Numbered from the stretch's first letter, positions 1 through 8,930 are shown. The stretch is DNA of 64,000 nucleotides from Alphaproteobacteria bacterium (GCA_028277665.1 JANQFU010000046.1:1-64000), one strand, 5' to 3'. Notes: generated by a model not told the origin, from the letters alone. Numbers and translations are program-made.

Positions 1-22
1 AAGCCCTAATTAACATAAAAAT

Positions 23-94
23 CGTCATTCCCGCGAAGGCGGGAATCTTTTAGAAACAAAGAATTGAAAGATCCCCGCTTTCGCGGGGATGACG
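23..94. repeat. Palindromic repeat, family A (GTCATCCCCGC type), two hairpins
   Basis: Two hairpins stand back to back: ATTCCCGCGAAGGCGGGAAT, then ATCCCCGCTTTCGCGGGGAT. The outer ends GTCAT and ATGAC make the whole unit an inverted repeat. Related units lie at 29089-29158 and 38104-38173, with a half copy at 5482-5507. It is intergenic, downstream of the membrane protein gene at 145-1068. Confidence 0.85.
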
Positions 95-144
95 AAAAAA
101 AAGGAATTTGCAGAGGCTCCTTAACAACATCACCCGAACCGCAC

Positions 145-1068
145 TCACATCCCCTTCTCGACAAGGACAAGGATAATAGATGTGACGACGAAAAAGAGGC
201 CGTTGCGGACATCGGCTTTTTCGCTCTGGCCGGTTGCGAGATAGAACAGAGAAACCCAGAACGGCGCAGTCATAACGATCGCGACCGCATAGGCCGGGTT
301 CGGCGTATAGGTAAACGCGATATTCTTGGCGATAATCATCAACGTCATGGACAAACCGATCACAAGCCCGGCCGGAAAAAACATCCGCAGGCCCGCGCCG
401 AACGACACTTTACTCCCCGTCCCAAGGGATTTCAGAACAAGAAAAACGGTCAAGGCCAGAGCCTCGATCCACGGAAAGAGAACGATCCCGGAAAAAAGCG
501 GCGACAAATCCATCCCGCATTTAACAAGAAAATTGATCCCGACACTGGCCAGCAGCGCAGGCATAAAAAAAATCATTGCATCTTTGCTGACCGCGCAACG
601 CGCAAGCCGGAAGGTGATGAGGCTCGCCGCACACACAAGAGCCAGAATAATCCCGGCCTTCAAAGGATCGGCGAGAAGCGCGGCGCGGTAATCATGATCC
701 ACCGCGAACCAGAGCGCAAAGAGGATCCAGACCGAGAAGGGTTTGAGCCGCGTCGTCACGCCGCCACCAAAACGCATCGCCCCGGTCATGTTCCGGCTGT
801 CGGCAACGAGACAAAAACAGGCAGATATCAGCGGCAAAACATAAAAGAGCGGCTGTTCGGGCCATTCGATAAGAAACAGCGCGGGTGTGAACGCAACCAG
901 CGGCGTCAGGGAACGCCAGAAGACCATGCCTTCCCACGGCATCCGGAAATACTGGTTGGCCGTATAGTAGACCGCCGCGCAAAAACTCCCGAAAAGCGCA
1001 GAAATCCACCAGAAATGCTCTCCCAGAAATGTCACCGCCCTGCATCCGTCAGAACGGAAGTTCTGCAC
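145..1068 (-). CDS. Predicted DMT/EamA-type transporter, ten-segment membrane protein
   Basis: This 307-residue protein has about ten hydrophobic segments spread over its whole length with short loops, the layout of the drug/metabolite transporter superfamily. The substrate cannot be told. It is the last gene of the dnaX-ybaB unit. The ATG lies inside the end of ybaB (20-base overlap); a GTG at 1035, just past the ybaB stop, is an alternative start giving 296 residues. In most proteobacteria recR follows ybaB, and no recR is seen here. The family call is by hydrophobic pattern only. Confidence 0.65.
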   Translation of the reverse strand: MQNFRSDGCRAVTFLGEHFWWISALFGSFCAAVYYTANQYFRMPWEGMVFWRSLTPLVAFTPALFLIEWPEQPLFYVLPLISACFCLVADSRNMTGAMRFGGGVTTRLKPFSVWILFALWFAVDHDYRAALLADPLKAGIILALVCAASLITFRLARCAVSKDAMIFFMPALLASVGINFLVKCGMDLSPLFSGIVLFPWIEALALTVFLVLKSLGTGSKVSFGAGLRMFFPAGLVIGLSMTLMIIAKNIAFTYTPNPAYAVAIVMTAPFWVSLFYLATGQSEKADVRNGLFFVVTSIILVLVEKGM

Positions 1069-1369
1069 CCGCCGGAAGGCCGATTTCTTCCATCAGACGT
1101 CTGGAGTGTTCCTGAGTTTGATGATCGGCTTGCTTCCGGGCATCGTTAACGGCTGCCTTGATCAGATCTTCAAGCACGTCTCTTTCATCTGCCTTGATGA
1201 CAGATGGATCGATACTGACATCGGTCACCTCACCACGGCAACTGGCCGTTACAATAACCATGCCGCCGCCGGCGCGGCCTTCGACAAAGATATTGTCAAG
1301 TTCGCTTTGCAGTTGCTGCATTTTTTCCTGCATCATCTGTGCCTGCTGCATCATTTTTTGAAGATTCAT
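1049..1369 (-). CDS. ybaB: YbaB/EbfC family nucleoid-associated protein
   Basis: This 106-residue protein starts with the Met/Gln-rich helix MNLQKMMQQAQMMQEKMQQ and continues with a beta core (GGGMVIVTASCRGEVTDVSID) and a C-terminal helix ending in LPF, as expected for YbaB. Family members are small dimeric DNA-binding proteins of the nucleoid. Its ATG overlaps the dnaX stop codon in an ATGA junction, so the two are translationally coupled. The dnaX-ybaB pairing is conserved across bacteria. Confidence 0.95.
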   Translation of the reverse strand: MNLQKMMQQAQMMQEKMQQLQSELDNIFVEGRAGGGMVIVTASCRGEVTDVSIDPSVIKADERDVLEDLIKAAVNDARKQADHQTQEHSRRLMEEIGLPAGAELPF

Positions 1370-3138
1370 GGATTCGAGTCCTCTTCCTCTGTTTCGTGGT
1401 CTGTTACGAGTATGTTCGTCTGTATTTCGCCTGACTTGTCATGAAGCGTCAACTCTGCACCCGGATAAAAAGACAAAACAGCCTTAACCACCGGATTCTG
1501 GCGGGCGGCATCAAGCTCGGCATCCTTGCGGGCTTGCGCTGCCTGCGCAAGCGTCGGCGCGGCATCGGACGCGCCTCCCTTGAGACTGACAACCCATTGC
1601 CGCCCGGAAACCGCTGTCAACGCACGGCTCAAATCATGAGACAGGCGCGCCGGCGCGCCGTCAAGGATCCGGCAGGACAAATGCCCCGGCGCAATGGAAA
1701 CGGGCTGGACGAAATGCCAGACTTGAGAGGCCAGAATCATTTCGCCGCTTGTCTCAAGAGCCTTCACGATCTCCTCGATCGTCGACAGAGCAGCAGCCTG
1801 GCCGTCTTCCTGCGCGTCCTCGGCCGGACGATGATGAACGGCGAGAGCCGCTCCCGCCACCCGGCCACCGCCGCCCGGCAGAGCCTGAAGATGCGCTCTG
1901 GACCCGGAATCGGCCCCGGAAAGCCTCCCCCCTGGACTCCCGGAACCATGCCCACTCTCCTGAAGTTTTTTGATCAGCGTTCCCGGATCCGGCAGGTTTG
2001 CGGTGAAAATCAACCGCAGAACGACCATCTCAAGCACGGCCTGCGGGTTCGGGGCATGCTGCATCTCGGAAAGTCCGCCCAGAAGAATCTGCCACGCCCG
2101 GCTCAACGCAGGCATGCCGAACCGCCGCGCCATATCGCCGAGATGAACGAGTTCCTCAGACGTTAAGGCCGTCCCGGACTCCCCTTCCCCACCGGAAACG
2201 ACCCGCAGCCGCGTCAACAGGTGAACCTGATCGAGCAAGTCTTTCAAAACGACCATCGGGTCGCCGCCGACGGCATACAAATCGTCAAGGATGCTCAAAG
2301 CCGACGCGGCTTCCCCGCGCAGGATCTCGCCAAGAAGATCGGTAATCCGCGCCCGGTCCGCCAGACCCAGCATATCCTTGACCTGTACCGCCGTGACCGT
2401 TCCGTCACTCAAGGCGATGGCCTGATCGAGAAGCGACAGCCCGTCCCGGACGGAGCCGTCCGCCGCGCGCGCAATGAGCGCAATCGCCTCCTCTTCAGCT
2501 GCAACGCCTTCCTGCTCACAAATCGAGGTATAATGCGGCACGAGCTCCGACACGCCGACCCGGCGCAAGTCGAACCTCTGGCACCGCGACAAAACCGTCA
2601 CCGGAACCTTGCGAATCTCGGTCGTTGCAAAAATAAATTTCACATGTTCGGGCGGCTCTTCGAGCGTCTTGAGCAGCGCATTGAACGCCGCGCGCGAGAG
2701 CATGTGCACCTCGTCGATAATATAGATCTTGTAGCGCGCAGAGCTCGGCGCATATCGGACCCCGTCCAGAATTTCGCGAATGTCGTCCACCCCGGTCCGG
2801 GATGCCGCATCCATCTCGATGACGTCGGGATGCCGGTCTTCGGAGATCGCCTGACAGATTTTACAATCATCCGTCGGCCCGGTCGTCGGCCCCGCCGTTC
2901 CGTCCGGCCCGGCATAGTTCAGGGCCTTGGCAATAATCCGGGCCGTTGTCGTTTTCCCGACACCGCGAACCCCTGTCAACATAAACGCATGCGCAATCCG
3001 GCCGGACGTAATCGCATTTTTCAGCGTCCGGACGAGCGCATCCTGCCCAATCAGATTGTCATCGAAATGCCGCGGGCGATATTTCCGCGCGAGCACACGG
3101 TAAACATCCTGTTCTGAAGTTGTCTCATGATCTGTCAT
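1366..3138 (-). CDS. dnaX: DNA polymerase III subunits gamma/tau (clamp loader)
   Basis: This 590-residue AAA+ ATPase loads the sliding clamp and organises the replisome. Visible motifs are the Walker A loop GVRGVGKTTTAR near residue 56, the signature DAASRTGVDDIRE, the Walker B region YIIDEVHMLSRAAFNALLKTLEE and the sensor SRCQRFDLRR. Only two of the usual zinc-binding cysteines remain (CKIC), which also occurs in other alphaproteobacteria. After domain III (about residue 390) comes a Gly/Ala/Arg-rich linker and then a tau-like C-terminal region. A run of six A at this boundary (codons AAA AAA CTT) is a weak candidate slip site for making gamma. The SRP RNA lies just upstream. Confidence 0.96.
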   Translation of the reverse strand: MTDHETTSEQDVYRVLARKYRPRHFDDNLIGQDALVRTLKNAITSGRIAHAFMLTGVRGVGKTTTARIIAKALNYAGPDGTAGPTTGPTDDCKICQAISEDRHPDVIEMDAASRTGVDDIREILDGVRYAPSSARYKIYIIDEVHMLSRAAFNALLKTLEEPPEHVKFIFATTEIRKVPVTVLSRCQRFDLRRVGVSELVPHYTSICEQEGVAAEEEAIALIARAADGSVRDGLSLLDQAIALSDGTVTAVQVKDMLGLADRARITDLLGEILRGEAASALSILDDLYAVGGDPMVVLKDLLDQVHLLTRLRVVSGGEGESGTALTSEELVHLGDMARRFGMPALSRAWQILLGGLSEMQHAPNPQAVLEMVVLRLIFTANLPDPGTLIKKLQESGHGSGSPGGRLSGADSGSRAHLQALPGGGGRVAGAALAVHHRPAEDAQEDGQAAALSTIEEIVKALETSGEMILASQVWHFVQPVSIAPGHLSCRILDGAPARLSHDLSRALTAVSGRQWVVSLKGGASDAAPTLAQAAQARKDAELDAARQNPVVKAVLSFYPGAELTLHDKSGEIQTNILVTDHETEEEDSNP

Positions 3139-3238
3139 AACCCGTTACTTATAGAGCGATTCTTCCCGCCCCTCAAGCAAGAGCAAACACCAATACACAA
3201 AGATTTGGCCGAGAAAGGAAAAAGAAAGCGGAAGAAAA

Positions 3239-3338
3239 GCGGAAGACTGGACGCGACCCGGAGAAATTCGTTACGGCTGCTTCCTTTCGGATCTGACCGG
3301 GTTGGCGAAACATCCGCCCGCGCCAGCCTCCCAGCCTC
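3239..3338 (-). ncRNA. ffs: Signal recognition particle RNA, small bacterial (4.5S) type
   Basis: The minus strand carries the SRP core GGTCAGATCCGAAAGGAAGCA, whose GGTCAG and AGCAGCC asymmetric loops bind Ffh. The flanks form the long stem: GGGAGGCTGG near the 5' end pairs with CCAGTCTTCC at the 3' end through G-U wobbles. Size is about 100 nt. The gene sits about 100 bases upstream of dnaX on the same strand, a common alphaproteobacterial position. Ends are estimated from the stem. Confidence 0.93.
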
Positions 3339-3457
3339 TGTATACCGGACCGCCCGCAGGATTGCAAGACCGCGATAGCGGGCACGCATGACAAAAACGA
3401 TTGAAAAAATCTCTCTTGTGGCCCCGGATTCGAAGCCGTGCATATTCCTGAAATATC

Positions 3458-3487
3458 TTGACAGACAGGCGCGCATATTTGTAAGAT
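3458..3487 (+). promoter_or_regulatory. Sigma70-type promoter for the unknown gene at 3520
   Basis: A perfect -35 box TTGACA (3458-3463) is followed after 18 bases by TAAGAT (3482-3487). It would start a transcript near 3494, just upstream of the ATG at 3520, which supports that start over an in-frame one at 3388. Confidence 0.6.
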
Positions 3488-3519
3488 TGTTTCCATTCCA
3501 AAAGACGGACAAAACAGCC

Positions 3520-4032
3520 ATGAAGCTTGAAACGGCAAAAAATGCGGTTCCCTATGCAAGGTTATGGGGAGAACTGGGGCAGGAATGTCGGCAATGCCAT
3601 GCATTGCCGCTGACCCCGGAAGCGTTTTCAACGCGCATTTTCCGTCTTCACGATCAGGCATCCCCATCTGACAAGGCGAACATGAGTTACGCAGCGGCTC
3701 CGGCCTTTTGCTGGCAGGCCCGCTGTTCAGGACGTCAGGTCACGGGCATGTATACAATCTACGGCGCTTATGTTCTGGATACCGATTCTCTGGCGCGCTG
3801 GCGTGGATTGCCGGATTTTGAGCGCGAAGTCGTCCTCTGTCCGGATCTTCAAACTGCGCTTGATGCCGCCCGGATCCATAACGACCGTGAAGCGGCGCGG
3901 CACGTCGAGGATCTACGCTCCCGTCTCCTGTACGGCATCACCGACTGGGGCGCTCTGCCCTGCCGGATTTACCGTGACGGAACGTTCGAACGTCGCCCGG
4001 ATCGGCAATATGCCTCTTCAACCCGGCACTAA
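3520..4032 (+). CDS. Hypothetical protein, unknown function
   Basis: This reading frame encodes 170 residues from the ATG at 3520, chosen because a good promoter lies at 3458-3487; an upstream in-frame ATG at 3388 would sit before that promoter. The protein is soluble, with no signal peptide or membrane segment. It has a CxxC pair near the N terminus (ECRQCHALPL) and two more Cys in FCWQARCSG, then a mixed alpha/beta stretch rich in Arg and Asp. I do not recognise the family. It is a single gene, divergent from the SRP RNA, with the IS110 element downstream. Confidence 0.6.
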   Translation: MKLETAKNAVPYARLWGELGQECRQCHALPLTPEAFSTRIFRLHDQASPSDKANMSYAAAPAFCWQARCSGRQVTGMYTIYGAYVLDTDSLARWRGLPDFEREVVLCPDLQTALDAARIHNDREAARHVEDLRSRLLYGITDWGALPCRIYRDGTFERRPDRQYASSTRH

Positions 4033-4090
4033 TATCGTTTCGCTTGAAAAAATTCGATTCCACTAACCTTTTGATATAATTTAATTTCGT

Positions 4091-4165
4091 TGTCCTCCGA
4101 CTTGTCCGGAGGATCCGTTCTTCCGGTCGCGAAGACTTCGGAATGGATCCTCTGCTTTCGCAGAA
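4091..4165. repeat. Hairpin repeat, family E, next to a long BamHI-like inverted repeat
   Basis: TCCTCCG and CGGAGGA (4093-4113) form a hairpin with loop ACTTGTC. Overlapping it, GAGGATCC (4109-4116) pairs with GGATCCTC (4145-4152) around a second inner stem, and CTGCTTTCGCAG follows. A related hairpin, TCCTCTGG with loop ACAAG, occurs at 40505-40535. The unit lies between an unknown gene and the IS110 right end. Confidence 0.65.
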
Positions 4166-4226
4166 TATTTTATTGTTTTTCAATGAGTTACGTTTTTTAT
4201 GAGCGTTTTCCGCCATCTACCATGTT

Positions 4227-5305
<1,079 letters not shown>

Positions 5306-5334
5306 TCTGTTTATACCACATTTCAAACACACAA

Positions 5335-5440
5335 TTGCGAGGAAGCCTGCCCCCGCGAAGGCGGGGGAAGCAATCCAGAAAAAGCGTTTAAATCTGTGAG
5401 ATTCTGGATTGCCGCGCCCGCTCCGCGGGCTCGCAATGAC
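5335..5440. repeat. Palindromic repeat, family B (ATTGCGAGC...GCTCGCAAT type)
   Basis: The outer ends ATTGCGAGGAAGC and GGGCTCGCAATGAC are complementary. Inside lie the hairpin CCCCCGCGAAGGCGGGGG and a second pair, AATCCAGAA with TTCTGGATT. A sister copy is at 7421-7533, nested inside another repeat. It starts a few bases beyond the IS110 leader. Confidence 0.8.
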
Positions 5441-5481
5441 AATTAAGGTGTATAATTTTTATCGCGAAAGACTATATGACT

Positions 5482-5507
5482 GGATCCCGGCTTTCGCCGG
5501 GATGACG
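5482..5507. repeat. Half copy of repeat family A
   Basis: GGATCCCGGCTTTCGCCGGGATGACG matches one hairpin of family A, including the ATGACG end. The second hairpin is absent. The rest of the gap from 5441 to 5660 is AT-rich and shows no gene. Confidence 0.7.
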
Positions 5508-5660
5508 TTGGTTTTGTTGGTTTTATAACTTATTCTTATCCATAGTTCAGGTTAATTACATCGACACCTTATGGTGCGTACACTTTTTCAGGCGATGACC
5601 CCACCTGCAATAGAGAAACGCTCCCAAAATCATGCCCCCGGCTCTCGGCCGGGCCGGGAA

Positions 5661-6281
5661 TCAGGGCTGCGTGGGCGCACAAGAGAAGGGGCTTAGTGTC
5701 GTCCCTTCCGTGTATGTGACTCTGTCAACAATGCAATGCTGCGCACCTGATAATGCCACATAGTTAAACATTGTAGGCGGGTTCGCCTCTCCTTGCAGCG
5801 GGGCTATTGCCGGAGCATCTGTTGCTCCCACTGCAAAATGGACAACCGTTGGCGGAGGGGGAACAAGATATTGCGTTGTACTTCCGGGTGTCAAATATTT
5901 ACCGAGAAAAAGGTTGATGGCTTCGGCTGAACCAATAGGGAGCAGATCATATTTTTCCAGTGTGTGAACGGCAGCATTGGTCACTCCGTAGCGCGTATCC
6001 TCTACAATCACTAGCGAACACGTCATGTTATCTGTCTGGCAAACGACAGAAAATCCCTCTTTCAAGTGCCCGTCACGAGTTAATTTCCCAAGGTTTGTTC
6101 CCTCACTTAAGGGACCGTTGATTTTTGCGTCTACCCCATAGGCATCCCCTGGTTTAATCGGGTTTGCCGGGGCTTGGATGGATGAAAAATTCGGAATATC
6201 TATTCCCATTACGTCTGCGAAATATGCTGCGCCCGCTGCAAGAGCCGCGACAGCAGTCAGACCAATAACCAATCTCTTCAT
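5661..6281 (-). CDS. Hypothetical exported protein
   Basis: This 206-residue protein opens with a Lys-Arg pair and a hydrophobic stretch (MKRLVIGLTAVAALAAGAAYF), so it is either a secreted protein or an N-terminally anchored one. The mature part is polar, with four Cys (VCQTDNMTC, QHCIVD, FSCAP) that could make two disulfides, and a proline run near residue 148. I do not recognise the family. A good ribosome site, GAGGGGA, lies 8 bases before the ATG. It stands alone between repeats and lolD and has no obvious partner. Confidence 0.65.
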   Translation of the reverse strand: MKRLVIGLTAVAALAAGAAYFADVMGIDIPNFSSIQAPANPIKPGDAYGVDAKINGPLSEGTNLGKLTRDGHLKEGFSVVCQTDNMTCSLVIVEDTRYGVTNAAVHTLEKYDLLPIGSAEAINLFLGKYLTPGSTTQYLVPPPPTVVHFAVGATDAPAIAPLQGEANPPTMFNYVALSGAQHCIVDRVTYTEGTTLSPFSCAPTQP

Positions 6282-6422
6282 TATTTTATCCCCTCTGCTA
6301 ACCCCGGATAGGGGCCTCTAGAAAAAGCCTGTTTTCGTCAATCCTTATTATGATGCGGGAAGAATACTCTCGAGATATACGTTATGTCAATAAATATTTC
6401 ATCCGCAGATAAAAACTTTCCC

Positions 6423-7133
6423 CTATACCCCGAACACACGGCCGGCGCGGAGTTCGAGGACGCGGTCCATCTGCTCGGCGAGGTCCATATTATGCGTGGC
6501 AATGAGGGCCCCCGCGCGCTCTTTGCGGACGACGTTCAGGAGGCTCGCGAAGACGTTCGCGCTTGTCTCCGGGTCGAGGTTGCCGGTCGGCTCGTCGGCG
6601 AGGATCAGGCGCGGACCGTTGGCCAGAGCCCGCCCGATGGCAACGCGCTGTTGTTCCCCGCCGGACAGGCGCGCAGGGCGGTGATCCGCCCGCTCCCCAA
6701 GGCCGAGCGCGGAGAGAAGATTCATGGCTCGCGCTGTGGCCGTTTTCCTTGAAACCCCCGAGATCATCTGCGGCATCATGATATTCTCGCAGGCCGTAAA
6801 TTCCGGCAGGAGGTGGTGGGATTGATAAATAAAGCCGATCATATCCCGGCGGATCGCCGTCCGCGCCGCATCGTCGAGTTCCGCGCAGTTCTGCCCGTCA
6901 AGCGTCAGGGTTCCGTAATCCGGCGAATCGAGAAGGCCGGCAATGTGGAGAAGCGTTGATTTTCCGCTCCCGCTCGGCCCGACAAGCGCAACGATCTCCC
7001 CCGGCTCGATGGACAGGGAAATATCCTGCAGGACGTTCAGGCTCCGCCCCGCCTGCGCATAGATCCGCCGGATTGCACGCATATCAAGGAGGGGCGCATT
7101 CGATAAGTCATTCATATGTTGATCTCTTGGCAT
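6423..7133 (-). CDS. lolD: Lipoprotein-releasing ABC transporter, ATP-binding subunit LolD
   Basis: This 236-residue ATPase drives release of outer-membrane lipoproteins from the inner membrane together with LolC/LolE. It has Walker A (GPSGSGKSTLLH, near residue 53), the Q loop, the signature LSGGEQQRVAIGRAL, Walker B (LILADEPTGNLDPE) and the switch His (IATHNMD), in the order of MacB/LolD-type ATPases. The start at 7133 is supported by GGAGGG five bases upstream. It lies downstream of lolC on the same strand, but two repeat elements fill the 511-base gap. Confidence 0.95.
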   Translation of the reverse strand: MPRDQHMNDLSNAPLLDMRAIRRIYAQAGRSLNVLQDISLSIEPGEIVALVGPSGSGKSTLLHIAGLLDSPDYGTLTLDGQNCAELDDAARTAIRRDMIGFIYQSHHLLPEFTACENIMMPQMISGVSRKTATARAMNLLSALGLGERADHRPARLSGGEQQRVAIGRALANGPRLILADEPTGNLDPETSANVFASLLNVVRKERAGALIATHNMDLAEQMDRVLELRAGRVFGV

Positions 7134-7205
7134 TAAGCCCTCCGATACTCCAACGAAAGGAAATCAACATCTCCCCTGCGAAGCAATGGGTGAGGGGCAA
7201 AAAAG

Positions 7206-7327
7206 AATAAATGAATCGCGAAGACGCAAAGACGCGAAGAGATTTGCGAAAACTTCGCGCCTTCGTGCCTTCGCGATTCAAAAACAGTTTATCCATCCGC
7301 TATAACTCTATTCTATTTTATTGCTCT
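7206..7327. repeat. Long repeat, family C (TGAATCGCGAAGACGC type), copy 1
   Basis: The first half is an inverted repeat: ATGAATCGCGAAGACGCAAA and its mirror ending CCTTCGCGATTCA, with central GAGATTTGCGAAAAC. The right flank (AACAGTTTATCCATCCG and on to TTGCT) is also shared with copy 2 at 42862-42980, so the repeat unit is about 120 bases. It lies between lolC and lolD. Confidence 0.85.
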
Positions 7328-7368
7328 CACGGGCTTTACACAATTCTGTAGTGGATTGAAACAATTTA

Positions 7369-7578
7369 TTTTTTAACCGCAGGGGCGTAGAGGACGCAGA
7401 GAAAGAGTAAAAATAGAACCGTCATCGCGAGCGACCCCGGAGTTTCCGGGGAAGCGTGGCGATCCAGAAAACAAGAGGAAACCCGTATTTTTCTGGATTG
7501 CCGCGCCGGAACATCGTTCCGGCTCGCAATGACGAGGAGAAAAAACTCTGCGTCCTCTACGCCCCTGCGGTTAAAAAA
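7369..7578. repeat. Nested repeat: family D arms enclosing a family B element
   Basis: Two perfect 33-bp inverted arms (7369-7401 and 7546-7578; core AACCGCAGGGGCGTAGAGG) enclose a complete family B palindrome at 7421-7533, which has ends GTCATCGCGAGC and GCTCGCAATGAC and an inner pair CCAGAAAA/TTTTCTGG. The whole gap 7134-7644 between lolD and lolC holds only this unit and the family C repeat; no gene is visible in it. Confidence 0.85.
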
Positions 7579-7644
7579 TGACTTTATATTTCATCTGGTT
7601 ATATCCTGTTGTCGGGTGGTTTGGTTCTTCCATGGTTATTAAAC

Positions 7645-8886
7645 TTACTCATAACGCAAAGCCTCCACAGGATCCAGTCGGGCCGCGCGCCAGGCCGGAT
7701 AAAGTGTCGCCCCGAAAGAAAGCGTAAACGCCATGGCAATCACAGCCGTGACTTCGTGCCAGTCAATTTCGGCCGGAAGCTGCGAGAGAAAATAAATCTC
7801 TTCGGCGAAAAGTTCCGTTCCGGTCAACGCCTCCAGAACATGTCGGATTTCTTCGATATTCAAGGCAAAAACAATCCCGATCAGAGCCCCGAACAGCGTG
7901 CCGATCAAGCCGATACTCGCCCCGGTCAGAATAAAGATTTTCAGAATATTCCGCCGCGTCGCGCCCATCGTCCGCAAAATCGCGATATCCGGCCCCTTGT
8001 CTTTGACGAGCATAATCATTGAGGAAATGATGTTAAAGGCGGCGACAAGGATAATCAGCGTCAGGATCAGGAACATGACGTTCCGCTCCACCTGCAGCGC
8101 GTTAAAGAGCGACGTGTTCGATTGCCGCCAGTCGGTGAGGCTGACATAACCCTGCGTCGCATCGCGGATCCTTTTCATGGTCGCATCCACGCCGGCCGGA
8201 TCGTCCGTGATAACCTCGATCGCTGTCACCGACTCCTTCATATCAAAGAAAAGCTGGGCCGAATCGAGCGGCATAAAGATGAAGCTGTTATTGTACTCGT
8301 ACATGCCCACATCAAAAATCATCCCGACTTCATAGGTTCGGGAGCGCGGAATCTGCCCGAAAGGAGTCGTCCGCGGTTTGGGCGAGACAAGAACGAATTC
8401 GTCCCCGACTTCGAGCCGCAGGCGTCCGGCCATGGCCGTGCCGATTGCAACCTTGTTCCCTGAAAAATCCGCCTTGTTTCCGGAGATAATGGATTCGGAA
8501 AGAATCGGCTTGTTGAAAAAATCTTCAAAACTGATCGCGCGAACGATGGCCCCGTTCGACACCCCGCCGACGGAAATCAGGGCCTGCGCCTCAATCTGCG
8601 GGCTGACATAGACAACCCCGGGAAGATCGACAATCCTGTCCCGAACGGCATCATATTCATAGAGCGGCCCGCTCGCCGCATAGACGTTGATATGCCCGTT
8701 CAGGCCGAGAATCCGGGAAATCAGCTCTTGCCTGAACCCGTTCATCACACTCATGACAATAATCAGGGTCGCAACGCCGAGAAGAATGCCCAGAAACGAG
8801 AACCCGGCAATCACCGAGACAAATCCCTCGGCCTTGCGGGCCCGGAGATACCGAAAGGCCATGGTGCGCTCAAACGGAGAAAACAC
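7645..8886 (-). CDS. lolC: Lipoprotein-releasing ABC transporter permease, LolC/LolE family
   Basis: This 413-residue inner-membrane protein has the LolC/E plan: a cytoplasmic start MFSPFERTMAFRYLRARK, the first membrane segment (FVSVIAGFSFLGILLGVATLIIVMSVMNGFR), a periplasmic MacB-like domain of about 220 residues, and three C-terminal membrane segments ending in the conserved LYPAWRAARLDPVEALRYE. It works with the ATPase encoded downstream. One permease gene is found, as in species with a single LolF-like homodimer, so the symbol is by family rather than by subunit type. Confidence 0.93.
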   Translation of the reverse strand: MFSPFERTMAFRYLRARKAEGFVSVIAGFSFLGILLGVATLIIVMSVMNGFRQELISRILGLNGHINVYAASGPLYEYDAVRDRIVDLPGVVYVSPQIEAQALISVGGVSNGAIVRAISFEDFFNKPILSESIISGNKADFSGNKVAIGTAMAGRLRLEVGDEFVLVSPKPRTTPFGQIPRSRTYEVGMIFDVGMYEYNNSFIFMPLDSAQLFFDMKESVTAIEVITDDPAGVDATMKRIRDATQGYVSLTDWRQSNTSLFNALQVERNVMFLILTLIILVAAFNIISSMIMLVKDKGPDIAILRTMGATRRNILKIFILTGASIGLIGTLFGALIGIVFALNIEEIRHVLEALTGTELFAEEIYFLSQLPAEIDWHEVTAVIAMAFTLSFGATLYPAWRAARLDPVEALRYE

Positions 8887-8930
8887 GGTTAAAGGAGTCC
8901 TTTGCTTTCGAAGAGGGATAAAAAAGAGAC

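Noticed and set aside
64-1149. A 361-codon plus-strand frame across the DMT gene
   Set aside because: It is antisense to two genes with clear features, and its product is an Arg/Lys-rich sequence typical of reverse readings of GC-rich coding DNA.
1960-1980. A-run in dnaX as a programmed frameshift site
   Set aside because: Codons AAA AAA CTT lie at the expected domain boundary, but the run has only six A, both alternative frames stay open for about 60 codons because of GC content, and no clear downstream stimulator is seen.
3388-3519. Longer N terminus for the unknown gene at 3520
   Set aside because: The extra 44 codons would include the promoter boxes at 3458-3487.
7206-7578. CRISPR array
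   Set aside because: The repeats are inverted arms of mobile elements, not evenly spaced direct repeats, and no cas gene is present.
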